A DNA stretch of 64,000 nucleotides from Prosthecobacter vanneervenii (GTDB taxonomy: Bacteria; Verrucomicrobiota; Verrucomicrobiia; Verrucomicrobiales; Verrucomicrobiaceae): NCBI RefSeq assembly GCF_014203095.1, contig NZ_JACHIG010000012.1, positions 62,001 through 126,000 of the forward strand. Direction: 5' to 3'. The translations under genes and the position numbers were made by a program. The first letter of the stretch is position 1. Every line of letters starts with the position of its first letter. Shown here piece after piece: positions 1 through 8,008 of the stretch. The notes below the pieces were generated by a model, which searched no databases, was not told the origin of the DNA, and was given only the letters and a program-made list of their open reading frames with translations.

Positions 1-25
1 GGTGAGCGTGACGAAGGATTAATAC

Positions 26-1150
26 TCAGGCGCGAGGCTTCAGATCTCGCTCGATGTCCTCACGATCGACGCGATTGCGCGCCTTGATCTTGTGGTCGCG
101 CTTGTTGCGGCGCTCGACGGTCATCTGGCGTTTCTTGCGTTGCTTGCGCAGCTTGGCGATTTCCTCTTCCAGCTTCAGGTAGCCTTCGTAGCGCTCGGCG
201 TCCAGAGTACCCGCCTCCACAGCACCACGGATGGCACATCCGGCATCGGAGCCGTGTTTGCAGTCGCCGTATTTGCACTGCCGGGCGAGTTCGTCGATGT
301 CGGCAAAGCGCTCGCGCAGCGTGGTCTCATTCGTCCACATCTGGACTTCCTTGATGCCGGGGTTGTCGATGATGATGCCACCTTTATCGAGCACCAGCAG
401 CTCTCGGGCGGTGGTGGTGTGGCGGCCTTTGCCGGTGATCTCGTTCACCTCGTCCACCCACTGCCAGTCCTCTCCCAGCAGCAGATTGACCAGCGCGGAT
501 TTGCCCACGCCGCTGGAGCCGATGATGGCCACGCTCTGCCCGCGCTTGAAGTAATCTTTCAGCACCTTGAGCCCTTTGCGTTTTTTGACACTGGTCACAT
601 GCACGTCGGCCTCGGCATTCAATGCACGGATGGAGTCTGCGGCCTCCTGGTTCTGGCTGTCGGGATAGAGGTCGGCTTTGTTGACCAGCACGACCGCCTT
701 GGCACCGCTGCGGGCGATGAGTGTGAAGTAGCGCTCCATGCGGCGCAGGCTGAAATCAGGACCCGCATCGGTCACGACGATGACTGCATTCACATTGGCG
801 GCTATGACTTGCTCCTCGGCACTGAAGCCGGAGGCCTTGCGGGAAAAGCAGGTCTGCCGTGGCAGGCGGGCGCGGATGATGTTGTCACCATCTTCGCCTC
901 CCACTTCCAGAGCCACCCAGTCGCCCACGGCGGGCAGGTCTGCATCGGTTTCGGCATCGTGATAAACTTTGCCGCTGAGGATGACCTCGAACTCATCAAA
1001 ACCCTTGGCACCGTCTTCCAGCAACGCGCCGTAGCTGATCTTGTTGTCCCGGATCAGGCGCGCAGGCTTCCAGCCTTGGGCATGGTAGGGCTCAAAATGC
1101 TTCGCAAAGAAGTCATTCCAGCCCAGATCGATGAGACTTAGCGACGCCAT
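26..1150 (-). CDS. rsgA: Ribosome small-subunit-dependent GTPase A
   Basis: This 374-residue protein is a circularly permuted GTPase that helps the late maturation of the 30S subunit in the cytoplasm. The permuted motif order is visible: an OB-like N-terminal region, NKAD (G4, residues 157-160), GSSGVGKS (G1/P-loop, 211-218), DNPG (G3, 263-266), then a zinc knuckle with C292, C297, H299 and C305. The C-terminal tail is very basic, as is usual for rRNA binding. The ATG start overlaps the end of the upstream opgG-like gene by 13 bases, so the two are probably co-transcribed. Length and motifs fit the family well, and I see nothing broken. Confidence 0.97.
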   Translation of the reverse strand: MASLSLIDLGWNDFFAKHFEPYHAQGWKPARLIRDNKISYGALLEDGAKGFDEFEVILSGKVYHDAETDADLPAVGDWVALEVGGEDGDNIIRARLPRQTCFSRKASGFSAEEQVIAANVNAVIVVTDAGPDFSLRRMERYFTLIARSGAKAVVLVNKADLYPDSQNQEAADSIRALNAEADVHVTSVKKRKGLKVLKDYFKRGQSVAIIGSSGVGKSALVNLLLGEDWQWVDEVNEITGKGRHTTTARELLVLDKGGIIIDNPGIKEVQMWTNETTLRERFADIDELARQCKYGDCKHGSDAGCAIRGAVEAGTLDAERYEGYLKLEEEIAKLRKQRKKRQMTVERRNKRDHKIKARNRVDREDIERDLKPRA

Positions 1151-2655
1151 TGATACATCCAGCGTTCGGAGATGACCTTCTTCTCGTCCTTCAGCTCCAT
1201 CATGATTTCCAGCAGATTGGTGGCCTCAGGGATATCGAGCTTAAAGAAGGCGCGCCAGCCGCCGGTCTCGTTGTTCCGCATCACGCGCTTGTCCAGCACC
1301 TTGCCTTCGCCACCACTGAGCACCACGTCAATGTCCGGCGTCCAGTCTTTGGGCTTGCCGGCTCCGTTTTCACCGCCTTTGGCAAAGTCGATCACATAGA
1401 GGTGGTCGTCTGAGTCCATCACAAAGCCACGGCGGGAGCTGATGACTTTGCAAAGCGTGCCAGGCTCGTGCTGGTCCAGCCAGCTGAGCTTGTACTCCAC
1501 CTTGAGAGGCTCCTGCGGGGTGGCTGGCAGGTTATCGGGCTTCCACATGGCCACGATGTTGTCCCAGGTCTCCTCGCCGCTGGAGAGCTCCACCAGCGTC
1601 ACTGCACCTTTGCCAAAGCCGCTGATGGGCTGCACCCACACCGCAGGGCGGCGGTGGTAGTTGGCCTCCAGATCCTGGAAGTTATTGAAGTCACGGTCAC
1701 GTTCGGCCAGGCCAAAGCCCTTCAGATTGCCGGTTTCAAAAATGCTCAGGCGCATGTCTCGGCTGACATCCAGCGGACGCCAGATGCTCGGACCGCCTTC
1801 GATCTCGATCTGCATGCCGTCTGAGTCGTGCACCTCGGGACGGAAATCGTAGGGCTTGGGGTGGGAGTTTTCACCAAACCAGAACATGCTGGAGAAGGGA
1901 GCGATGCCCAGCATCTTCACCGCCTTGCGCAGGTGCAGAGTGGCCTTGATCTTCATCTCGGTGCTGACGCCCGGGGTGGACTCAAATTCATAAGCCCCCG
2001 TGACACTGGGCCCATTGAGCAGGGCCAGGAGCTTGAAGGACTTGTCCCCCGGCTTGGACTGCTGAAACCAGAAGTGGGTAAAATCGGGAAACTCCTCGGG
2101 CTCACCGCCGATGGTGTTGACCGCCACACCACGCGCGGAAATGCCATAGCCGAGCTGGGTCGTCACCGCGCGGTAGTAACTGGCCCCCATGAAAACCATG
2201 AACTCAAAAGGATGCTTCACAAGAGAGTCAGGCGCCAGCACACGGAAGCCGGCATAGCCCACTGGATTTTTGGCGCCGGCAGGTACTTTGAGCTCGCCGT
2301 AGTCAAAGTGGCTGCCGTCAAAGGGCACGCCTGAGGTCTTGGTATCCTGGATATTGTAAAAGACGACGGGCTTCTTGAACATCCAGCCGGGGTGGAAAAA
2401 CTCCACGCGGAAGACATCGCCCTGATCCGCGAAGAGCGCCTTGTCACGCAGGAAGCGGATCTGCCGGTGGCCATCATATTTCAGCCCCTCAAAAAACGGA
2501 TCCAGCTGCTGGGAGGGCGCTTGATAAGGCTGCAACGCCAGCTGTGCGGCAACCTTTTCGAGATCGGCAAAGCCTTTGACCGATTCCAGGGTGACCTGGG
2601 CCGGGCTGGGAGATGCAGCTAAGATCAGGGCGGCAAACGGGAGGATGAATTTCAT
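1138..2655 (-). CDS. OpgG/MdoG-like periplasmic glucan biosynthesis protein
   Basis: This 505-residue exported protein has a signal peptide (MKFILPFAALILAASPSPAQ) and the MdoG/OpgG beta-sandwich architecture. Family hallmarks are the early segment with FADLEKVAAQLA and YDGHRQIRF, the SRGVAVNT-like motif (seen as ARGVAVNT), GEEPEEFPDF-like text (seen as GGEPEEFPDF), and late REGRPAVWVQP-like text (seen as YHRRPAVWVQP). In Proteobacteria OpgG shapes the beta-glucan backbone of osmoregulated periplasmic glucans with the glucosyltransferase OpgH. No opgH is in this window, so the substrate here is uncertain. It overlaps rsgA by 13 bases and lies 78 bases downstream of the DUF1080 pair on the same strand. 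Confidence 0.9.
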   Translation of the reverse strand: MKFILPFAALILAASPSPAQVTLESVKGFADLEKVAAQLALQPYQAPSQQLDPFFEGLKYDGHRQIRFLRDKALFADQGDVFRVEFFHPGWMFKKPVVFYNIQDTKTSGVPFDGSHFDYGELKVPAGAKNPVGYAGFRVLAPDSLVKHPFEFMVFMGASYYRAVTTQLGYGISARGVAVNTIGGEPEEFPDFTHFWFQQSKPGDKSFKLLALLNGPSVTGAYEFESTPGVSTEMKIKATLHLRKAVKMLGIAPFSSMFWFGENSHPKPYDFRPEVHDSDGMQIEIEGGPSIWRPLDVSRDMRLSIFETGNLKGFGLAERDRDFNNFQDLEANYHRRPAVWVQPISGFGKGAVTLVELSSGEETWDNIVAMWKPDNLPATPQEPLKVEYKLSWLDQHEPGTLCKVISSRRGFVMDSDDHLYVIDFAKGGENGAGKPKDWTPDIDVVLSGGEGKVLDKRVMRNNETGGWRAFFKLDIPEATNLLEIMMELKDEKKVISERWMYQWRR

Positions 2656-2733
2656 GCGGGAGGGGTGTGCTAGGATGCAGCACGCAGGATGCCAGTCAAC
2701 CAGTGTGCCACAAGATACCTGCAGAGATCCCCG

Positions 2734-3336
2734 TCAGGGCACCAGGCTGATCTTGAGCCCGCGGAACTCCAGCGCCCCGGCTTTCTCGCCCTCAGGGCCG
2801 CCAGATTCGCCCCCCAAGCCAAAGGTCAGTTTTTCCTCTGCAATACAAGGATGGCTGGCCGAAATCGTCTTGCCATCGATCGTTGCGGTGATGGTTTCGC
2901 CTTTGAAGACGACTTTCACCTGATGCCACACGCCAGCAGCCAGAGCATTTGGCTGTTTCAGCAGCTCGGCGCTCTCGCCTTTCTTCGGGTGCGCCAGGAT
3001 GCGCAGCTCACGGATGCTCATGACCAGGTGCACGATGTGCCCGCGGTCTTGGGAACCATTGAAGATGATGCCGGCAAACTGGGCTTTGCCCTCCAGACGG
3101 AACTCGCATTCGACGACGCCATCCTTGAGCGGGAATTTGCGCACCTTCACAGGCCCGTGACGGCGCAGTCCTGACTCAAACCCGCGCAGAATGCCATCCT
3201 TGGCCGTCCATGTGCCCAGGCCCCAGTACCAGTCTTTGGACAGGCCGTCGGCAAAGCTCTCTTCGAGCAAAGTCTTCACTTCGCCCCCATGGAGCTGAAT
3301 ACCCAGCAAAAGCATTAACCACACGAGCTGCCTCAT
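2734..3336 (-). CDS. DUF1080 (3-keto-disaccharide hydrolase-like) secreted protein, second of pair
   Basis: About 200 residues with a short signal peptide (MRQLVWLMLLLGIQLHGG). The rest is a concanavalin A-like jelly-roll of the DUF1080/3-keto-glycoside hydrolase superfamily, with the usual order of strands ending in a fragment like GALEFRGLKISLVP. I place the start at the ATG ending at 3336 because it overlaps the stop of the upstream DUF1080 gene in an ATGA arrangement and gives a signal peptide. A longer reading upstream in this frame is only the shadow of that neighbour. DUF1080 domains in Planctomycetota and Verrucomicrobiota are typically secreted and linked to glycan breakdown. The exact substrate cannot be read from the sequence. 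Confidence 0.85.
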   Translation of the reverse strand: MRQLVWLMLLLGIQLHGGEVKTLLEESFADGLSKDWYWGLGTWTAKDGILRGFESGLRRHGPVKVRKFPLKDGVVECEFRLEGKAQFAGIIFNGSQDRGHIVHLVMSIRELRILAHPKKGESAELLKQPNALAAGVWHQVKVVFKGETITATIDGKTISASHPCIAEEKLTFGLGGESGGPEGEKAGALEFRGLKISLVP

Positions 3337-3938
3337 GGCTTGGTCTCTCCGCTGATCTTGAGATTGCGCACCTTCACAGATTTCCCGGCAGCGAGCCAGC
3401 TCTGGCGCTTCGGCGTAGCCAGAAAGGCATGCTGCGCCTTGAGCTCCTGGCCGTCGAGATTGGCGGCCATCTGGTCGCCCTGCCACTCGACGCGCAGCTT
3501 GTGCCATTCGTTGGGCTTCACGGTCATCGGCAGCTTGGCGATGGTATGCGAGGGCTTTACGGAATCTTCCGCGATGCTCAAACTCGTGGCATTGACGACC
3601 ACACGGCCCACATGCTTGTCTGAATCACAACCGACCAGAAAGCTGCCCGGACCTTCGATCAGGAACTCCACTTCGATGGTGGCGCTGGCCAGCCCCACTT
3701 TATGATGCAGTACGGGGATGTGTTTCTGCTCCGGCAGATCCAGCACGCTGAGCACCCCGTCCTGAGGCGTCCATTTTCCCTTGGCGATGCTGAATCTGGC
3801 TTCCAGCGGACCTTTGAAATCAGGCGTGGCCAGAACTGGCAGCGTATGGTCATGCAGCAGCGGTTTGGCGTCTTCCGACAGAGCGGCGGATGAAACGAGC
3901 AGACCAAGAGAAACGGCGAAAAGATGGCGGAGGTTCAT
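3333..3938 (-). CDS. DUF1080-like secreted jelly-roll protein, first of pair
   Basis: This 201-residue protein has a clear signal peptide (MNLRHLFAVSLGLLVSSAAL). It has a concanavalin A/LamG-like fold related to its downstream neighbour: both end in an NLKIS-type strand and both carry a WH-[KQ]-[LV]-[KR]-V-[EV]-type strand (NEWHKLRVEW here, GVWHQVKVVF in the partner). The two genes overlap by four bases, so they are translationally coupled and probably arose by tandem duplication. The gene lies 11 bases downstream of the hydroxyacid dehydrogenase. A role in extracellular or periplasmic glycan handling is inferred from the family and the neighbouring PL6 lyase. Confidence 0.82.
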   Translation of the reverse strand: MNLRHLFAVSLGLLVSSAALSEDAKPLLHDHTLPVLATPDFKGPLEARFSIAKGKWTPQDGVLSVLDLPEQKHIPVLHHKVGLASATIEVEFLIEGPGSFLVGCDSDKHVGRVVVNATSLSIAEDSVKPSHTIAKLPMTVKPNEWHKLRVEWQGDQMAANLDGQELKAQHAFLATPKRQSWLAAGKSVKVRNLKISGETKP

Positions 3939-3949
3939 GGTATGATGGG

Positions 3950-4933
3950 TTAAGAGCGAACGCCGTTCACAATGTTTTCTAGCGGCTCATTGCGCACAGC
4001 CGCCAATGCGATGCGGGCGGAGGTGCTGCGCATCTCGATCTTGCTCTCCACGCTGCAAAAGGCGGCATGGCAGGTGGCGATGAGATTGGGAGCCGCAGCC
4101 TCCTCCTCGGAGCGCAGGGGCTCGTCTTCGATCACATCGAGCCCAGCCCCGGCGAGGCGTCCATCATAAAGCGCTGCCAGAATGGCGGTCTTTTTAATGA
4201 TGGCACCGCGTGCGGTGTTTACGACAAAGGAAGTGGGTTTCAGCAGGGCCAGCTCGCGCTCGGAAATCAGGTAACGCGTTTCTTCATTGAGCGGGCAGTG
4301 CAGCGAGAGCACGTCAGCCTGTGCGAGCAGTTCATCGAGGCTGCGGCAGCGAGTGATGCCGACGGCCTTGTCGGCCCCATTGGGCAGATAGGGATCGTGA
4401 AAGACCACGCGAAAGCCAAGCGCCTTGGCGCGCAACGCGGTGGCAGTGCCGATACGGCCCAGACCCACGATGCCAAAGGTGAGCGCGCTGAGCCGACGCA
4501 GCTTTGGTGTGACGCGGATGTTCCAGCCGAGCTGCTTGGCCTCGGCATCCAGCGGCAGGATTTGCCTGCAAAGAGCCATGGCAAGCGCGATGGCGTGGTC
4601 TGCCACCTCCTCGGTGCCGTAGTCAGGCACATTGCAGACGGCGATACCGCGTTCGCGGGCTGCGTTCACGTCCACACTGTCAAAACCCACGCCATTTCGG
4701 ATGATGGCGCGGCAGTTCTTCAACCGGGCGATGCCTTTGGCGGTGAGCGGCATGTTGTGCCAAATGATGATGGCATTCGCCTCGCACACCTCATCGGTCA
4801 GGTCGGCGTCGGTCTCACAGAGCGTGCGGCTGATGCGCGCCGCGCTGCCGATGATCTCGCGCTCGATGGTTGAGTCGGGGTCTCCCTGCGGCGAGGTGGT
4901 CCAGTCAATGATGGCAATGTGAGGTTGGGACAT
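3950..4933 (-). CDS. D-2-hydroxyacid dehydrogenase, C-terminal-binding-protein type
   Basis: This 327-residue cytoplasmic NAD-dependent dehydrogenase has the CtBP/phosphoglycerate dehydrogenase fold. The Rossmann glycine motif GLGRIG lies near residue 158. The catalytic triad of the family is visible as Arg in NTARGAI, Glu in DVIEDEPL and His in CHAAFCS. It reduces or oxidises a 2-keto/2-hydroxy acid. Its place between a PL6 lyase and two DUF1080 genes suggests processing of a sugar acid released from polysaccharide, but the substrate is not determined by sequence. Same strand as its neighbours, 64 bases after the PL6 gene. Confidence 0.9.
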   Translation of the reverse strand: MSQPHIAIIDWTTSPQGDPDSTIEREIIGSAARISRTLCETDADLTDEVCEANAIIIWHNMPLTAKGIARLKNCRAIIRNGVGFDSVDVNAARERGIAVCNVPDYGTEEVADHAIALAMALCRQILPLDAEAKQLGWNIRVTPKLRRLSALTFGIVGLGRIGTATALRAKALGFRVVFHDPYLPNGADKAVGITRCRSLDELLAQADVLSLHCPLNEETRYLISERELALLKPTSFVVNTARGAIIKKTAILAALYDGRLAGAGLDVIEDEPLRSEEEAAAPNLIATCHAAFCSVESKIEMRSTSARIALAAVRNEPLENIVNGVRS

Positions 4934-4997
4934 GATGGAAAGTGATGAAGCGTGTGAAATGAAGGTAAAGCGTGAATGCTTGGCGGTGCCTTGCAGA

Positions 4998-6494
4998 TCA
5001 AGGTGCGTCTGGGCCCACTTGATCCGGCGTCAAAGGTCCTCGAAGATCCACCTCATGGCTGAACTCCTCGGCTCCAAGATCAAGGGTGCCGCTGCGTGCA
5101 TGACCAAAGACATCCTCCTCGATCTTCGCTTTTTGTTTTATGGCGGCATCAATCGCCGGGCTCTGAGCTGTCAGCCTCCACAGGGCGGGATTTCCTTCTG
5201 TCTTCTTCATCAAGGGATCTTTAAAATGGAACCACTCTTTCCATGCTGCCGGGGAGGGCGACTCAGGAGCGAAGCCCAAATTGTCACTCGCTTTCAATGC
5301 GCTGATCAGACCCAGGCTCACGATGGGTGCAGGCATGGCCTTGGTGTGAACCACCACATTGTTGATGAAAACACAGTCCGTGGGCAGCTTGGTCCATTTC
5401 TTGTCCTCTTTCTCAAAGCCGAACTGCAGCGGAGCGCAGTCCACCCAAGTGTTAAAGGCGACCCAACACCGGGTTGGAGCTGTCGCGGTATTGTCATCGT
5501 ATTTCTTGCCGATGTTTTCGGTGGTGGGCGTGTCGTGCATGCCCGGCACCAGTGAAAAAGGAGCTTCATGACGTCGGCCGGTGAGACCCTGGAAGTAGTT
5601 GTTAAAGACACGATGCTCGAAACCAAAGAGCTTGATGCCGCCGAAGCCGGGACCGTCTTCGGTGGCGATGATGAAGTTTCCAGAAGCCACGCTGCGATTG
5701 CCCAGACGCATGCAGATGGCGCCACGGCAGTTGAGGATCGTGTTGTTGCGGACGATGTTGTCAGAGGATTTCAGGGACATGAGCTCGTCCTCTCCGCTGC
5801 AATGTTCGAGAAGATTGTCCTCGATCACTGTGAATGAACTGCACCCGGAAGCGCCGAGGTCATTGCCTCCGGTGCGGATGGTCTCATGGCCGTTCTCCCC
5901 TTTAGCAAAGACGACATCACGGAAGTGATTGTGGTCCACACGATCATGCTGGGAGCAAACCAGCGCTACGTCATCCCCACGCACAAAGACAGGGCTGCCG
6001 CGGTTGACTTTCCGCCCGAATGAGTTGTGGTCGATGCGATTTTCCCTGCTGTGGGCTCCGTCCACGGTCACCCAATGCTCCCAGTGGCGCGGCTTGGCAC
6101 GCTCGGCAGGGTGGAAGACATTGCGTGTCACACGCACGTGGTGGCAGTTTTCAAGCAGCACGGACTGCTGGTCGGCATCGTGTTCAAAGACAAAGCCTTC
6201 GAGCACTGCATGCTCGCACTCCTTGAGAATGAAGCCGGCCGCTCCTGCGATTACTGCTTTTCCACGATGCTGCGCCCGGATCGTGATGGGGTTTTCCGGA
6301 GTTCCCTTTTTCCCCACGATCTTGATCCCACCTTTCGTGGTGTAGGTGCCGTCTGCCACATCGATGACCGAACCGGGGACCAGGGAAGAGAAAGATTTGC
6401 TGAATGCTTCCATCGAATCGATCACCTCCGCACTGGCGACAGCGGCGCTCAGCAGCAGGATTGTCAGGAACAGGTGGTATGGCCTCGTCTTCAT
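4998..6494 (-). CDS. PL6-family polysaccharide lyase (alginate lyase/chondroitinase B type)
   Basis: This 498-residue exported protein has a signal peptide (MKTRPYHLFLTILLLSAAVA) followed by a right-handed parallel beta-helix. The core segment MSLKSSDNIVRNNT...MRLGNRSVASGNF is typical of PL6. The putative catalytic Lys (residue 242) and Arg (263) are 21 residues apart, the same spacing as K250/R271 of Pedobacter chondroitinase B. PL6 enzymes cleave uronate-containing chains (alginate, dermatan) by beta-elimination, giving unsaturated products. I start at the ATG at 6494, which opens the signal peptide. The 112 residues upstream in this frame overlap the DUF1501 gene and are not coding. The GntR-FCD regulator upstream fits a uronate theme. 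Confidence 0.9.
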   Translation of the reverse strand: MKTRPYHLFLTILLLSAAVASAEVIDSMEAFSKSFSSLVPGSVIDVADGTYTTKGGIKIVGKKGTPENPITIRAQHRGKAVIAGAAGFILKECEHAVLEGFVFEHDADQQSVLLENCHHVRVTRNVFHPAERAKPRHWEHWVTVDGAHSRENRIDHNSFGRKVNRGSPVFVRGDDVALVCSQHDRVDHNHFRDVVFAKGENGHETIRTGGNDLGASGCSSFTVIEDNLLEHCSGEDELMSLKSSDNIVRNNTILNCRGAICMRLGNRSVASGNFIIATEDGPGFGGIKLFGFEHRVFNNYFQGLTGRRHEAPFSLVPGMHDTPTTENIGKKYDDNTATAPTRCWVAFNTWVDCAPLQFGFEKEDKKWTKLPTDCVFINNVVVHTKAMPAPIVSLGLISALKASDNLGFAPESPSPAAWKEWFHFKDPLMKKTEGNPALWRLTAQSPAIDAAIKQKAKIEEDVFGHARSGTLDLGAEEFSHEVDLRGPLTPDQVGPDAP

Positions 6495-6549
6495 TTCAGG
6501 AAGGCGACAAACTGAGAAGCCTGCCAGTGTCTTCCAAAAAAACTCCTTC

Positions 6550-8004
6550 TCATGCGAGGATGTCTTTGATGACATGCCCATGCACATCCGTGAGCCGGCG
6601 TTTGATGCCGTTGTTGTAAAAACTGAGTTTCTCGTGGTCGATGCCCAGCAGGTGAAGCGCGGTGGCGTGCAAATCGTAGCAGTAGGCCGGGTTTTCAGCT
6701 GCCTTGGAGCCAAGGTCGTCCGTGCTGCCATAGGCGGCGCCGCCCTGAATGCCACCACCGGCCATCCAGGCAGTGAAGGCACCGGGATTGTGGTCACGTC
6801 CCTTCCCCTGAGCCGCAGGCTGGCGACCAAACTCGCTGGTGCAGATGACGAGCGTGCTGTCCAGCATGCCGTGAGATTTCAGATCTCTCAGCAGCGCCGC
6901 TGCTCCGGAATCGAGAACCTGCCCCCAGTAGCCATGGTCACGCACCAAGTCTTCGTGACTGTCCCAGTTGGGGCGAATTTTTTTGGCCATGGTATTTTCG
7001 GCACCGCAGTAGATCTGCACAAAGCGAACGCCGCGCTCCACAAGACGACGTGCCAGAAGGCACTGCCGCCCGAAGGGACCGATGTCCTCGTGATCGAGCT
7101 GGTAGAGTTGTTTGGTGAGACTTGATTCCCCATGCAAATCGGTGACTTCAGGCGCGCTGAGCTGCAGGCGCGCGGCCAGCTCATAAGCGGAGATCCGTGC
7201 CTCCAGCTCTGTATTGCCCGCACGCCCGGCGGCATGGGCGTGGTTTAGCGTCTGCAAAAAGTCGCGGCTGGCCTCCTCGGAATCGCCGCGCAGTTGCGCA
7301 AAGCTTTTCGGTGGAAACAGATCCGCGATGGGCGGTTTGCCGGCATCCGTCTGCAAGATGGTGCCCTGATGAACGGCTGGCAGGAATCCAGCGCCCCAGT
7401 TGATCCCACCCCCAGGCGGCAGACCACGAGGATCCGGCAGCACCACAAAGGCTGGCAGATTTTCGCTCTCGCTGCCGAGTCCATACGTCACCCACGCGCC
7501 CATGCTGGGAAAGCCGGGCAGGATGAAGCCGGTGTTGGCCATGAACATAGCAGGGCCATGCAGCGCACTCTTGCTCTGCATCGAGTGGATGAAGGCCATG
7601 TCGTCCACATAGGTGGCGAGTTTGGGAAACAGATCGCTGATCCAGCGTCCGCACTGGCCGTGCTGTCGGAAGGGCCAGTAGCTGCCCTGACAGTTGCCCG
7701 GCTTGGAGGCGAAGAACTGCACCTTGCCATCCAGATCGAAGGGCTTGCCGCTACGCTTTGCCAGCTCCGGCTTGTAGTCCCACGAGTCCACGTGGCTGAG
7801 ACCGCCGGGACAGAAGATCTGGATCACCGCACGGGCCTTGGCTGGTAATGGAGGCCGCTTGGCTGAGAGAGGATTCGTCGTAGCCTGCGCCTCGCTCAGC
7901 ATTGCAGAGAGTGCGACACCACCCAGCCCGCCCCCGAGTTCCCAGAGGAAATCACGACGGCTGACAGCTTTCTTGCGACGACGGCAGGGAAAGGCGGGTT
8001 TCAT
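6550..8004 (-). CDS. DUF1501 family secreted protein (sulfatase-like fold)
   Basis: About 484 residues starting with a twin-arginine export signal (RRKKAVSRRDFLWELGGG, near residues 8-25). The body is a DUF1501 alkaline-phosphatase-like fold common in Planctomycetota and Verrucomicrobiota, with the markers GGLSHVDSWD, SEFGRQP, GRDHNPGAF and HALGIDH-like text (seen as HLLGIDHEKL). The chosen ATG at 8004 lies four bases after the stop of the upstream cytochrome gene, so the two are coupled, as DUF1501 and PSCyt1/DUF1549/DUF1553 genes almost always are. Catalytic activity of DUF1501 proteins is not established. The fold and context suggest periplasmic action on sulfated or phosphorylated glycans. 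Confidence 0.92.
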   Translation of the reverse strand: MKPAFPCRRRKKAVSRRDFLWELGGGLGGVALSAMLSEAQATTNPLSAKRPPLPAKARAVIQIFCPGGLSHVDSWDYKPELAKRSGKPFDLDGKVQFFASKPGNCQGSYWPFRQHGQCGRWISDLFPKLATYVDDMAFIHSMQSKSALHGPAMFMANTGFILPGFPSMGAWVTYGLGSESENLPAFVVLPDPRGLPPGGGINWGAGFLPAVHQGTILQTDAGKPPIADLFPPKSFAQLRGDSEEASRDFLQTLNHAHAAGRAGNTELEARISAYELAARLQLSAPEVTDLHGESSLTKQLYQLDHEDIGPFGRQCLLARRLVERGVRFVQIYCGAENTMAKKIRPNWDSHEDLVRDHGYWGQVLDSGAAALLRDLKSHGMLDSTLVICTSEFGRQPAAQGKGRDHNPGAFTAWMAGGGIQGGAAYGSTDDLGSKAAENPAYCYDLHATALHLLGIDHEKLSFYNNGIKRRLTDVHGHVIKDILA

Positions 8005-8008
8005 AAAA

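Noticed and set aside
92-1141. Plus-strand reading of 349 residues
   Set aside because: It lies antisense to rsgA, whose motifs are all intact. Long antisense readings are common in high-GC DNA.
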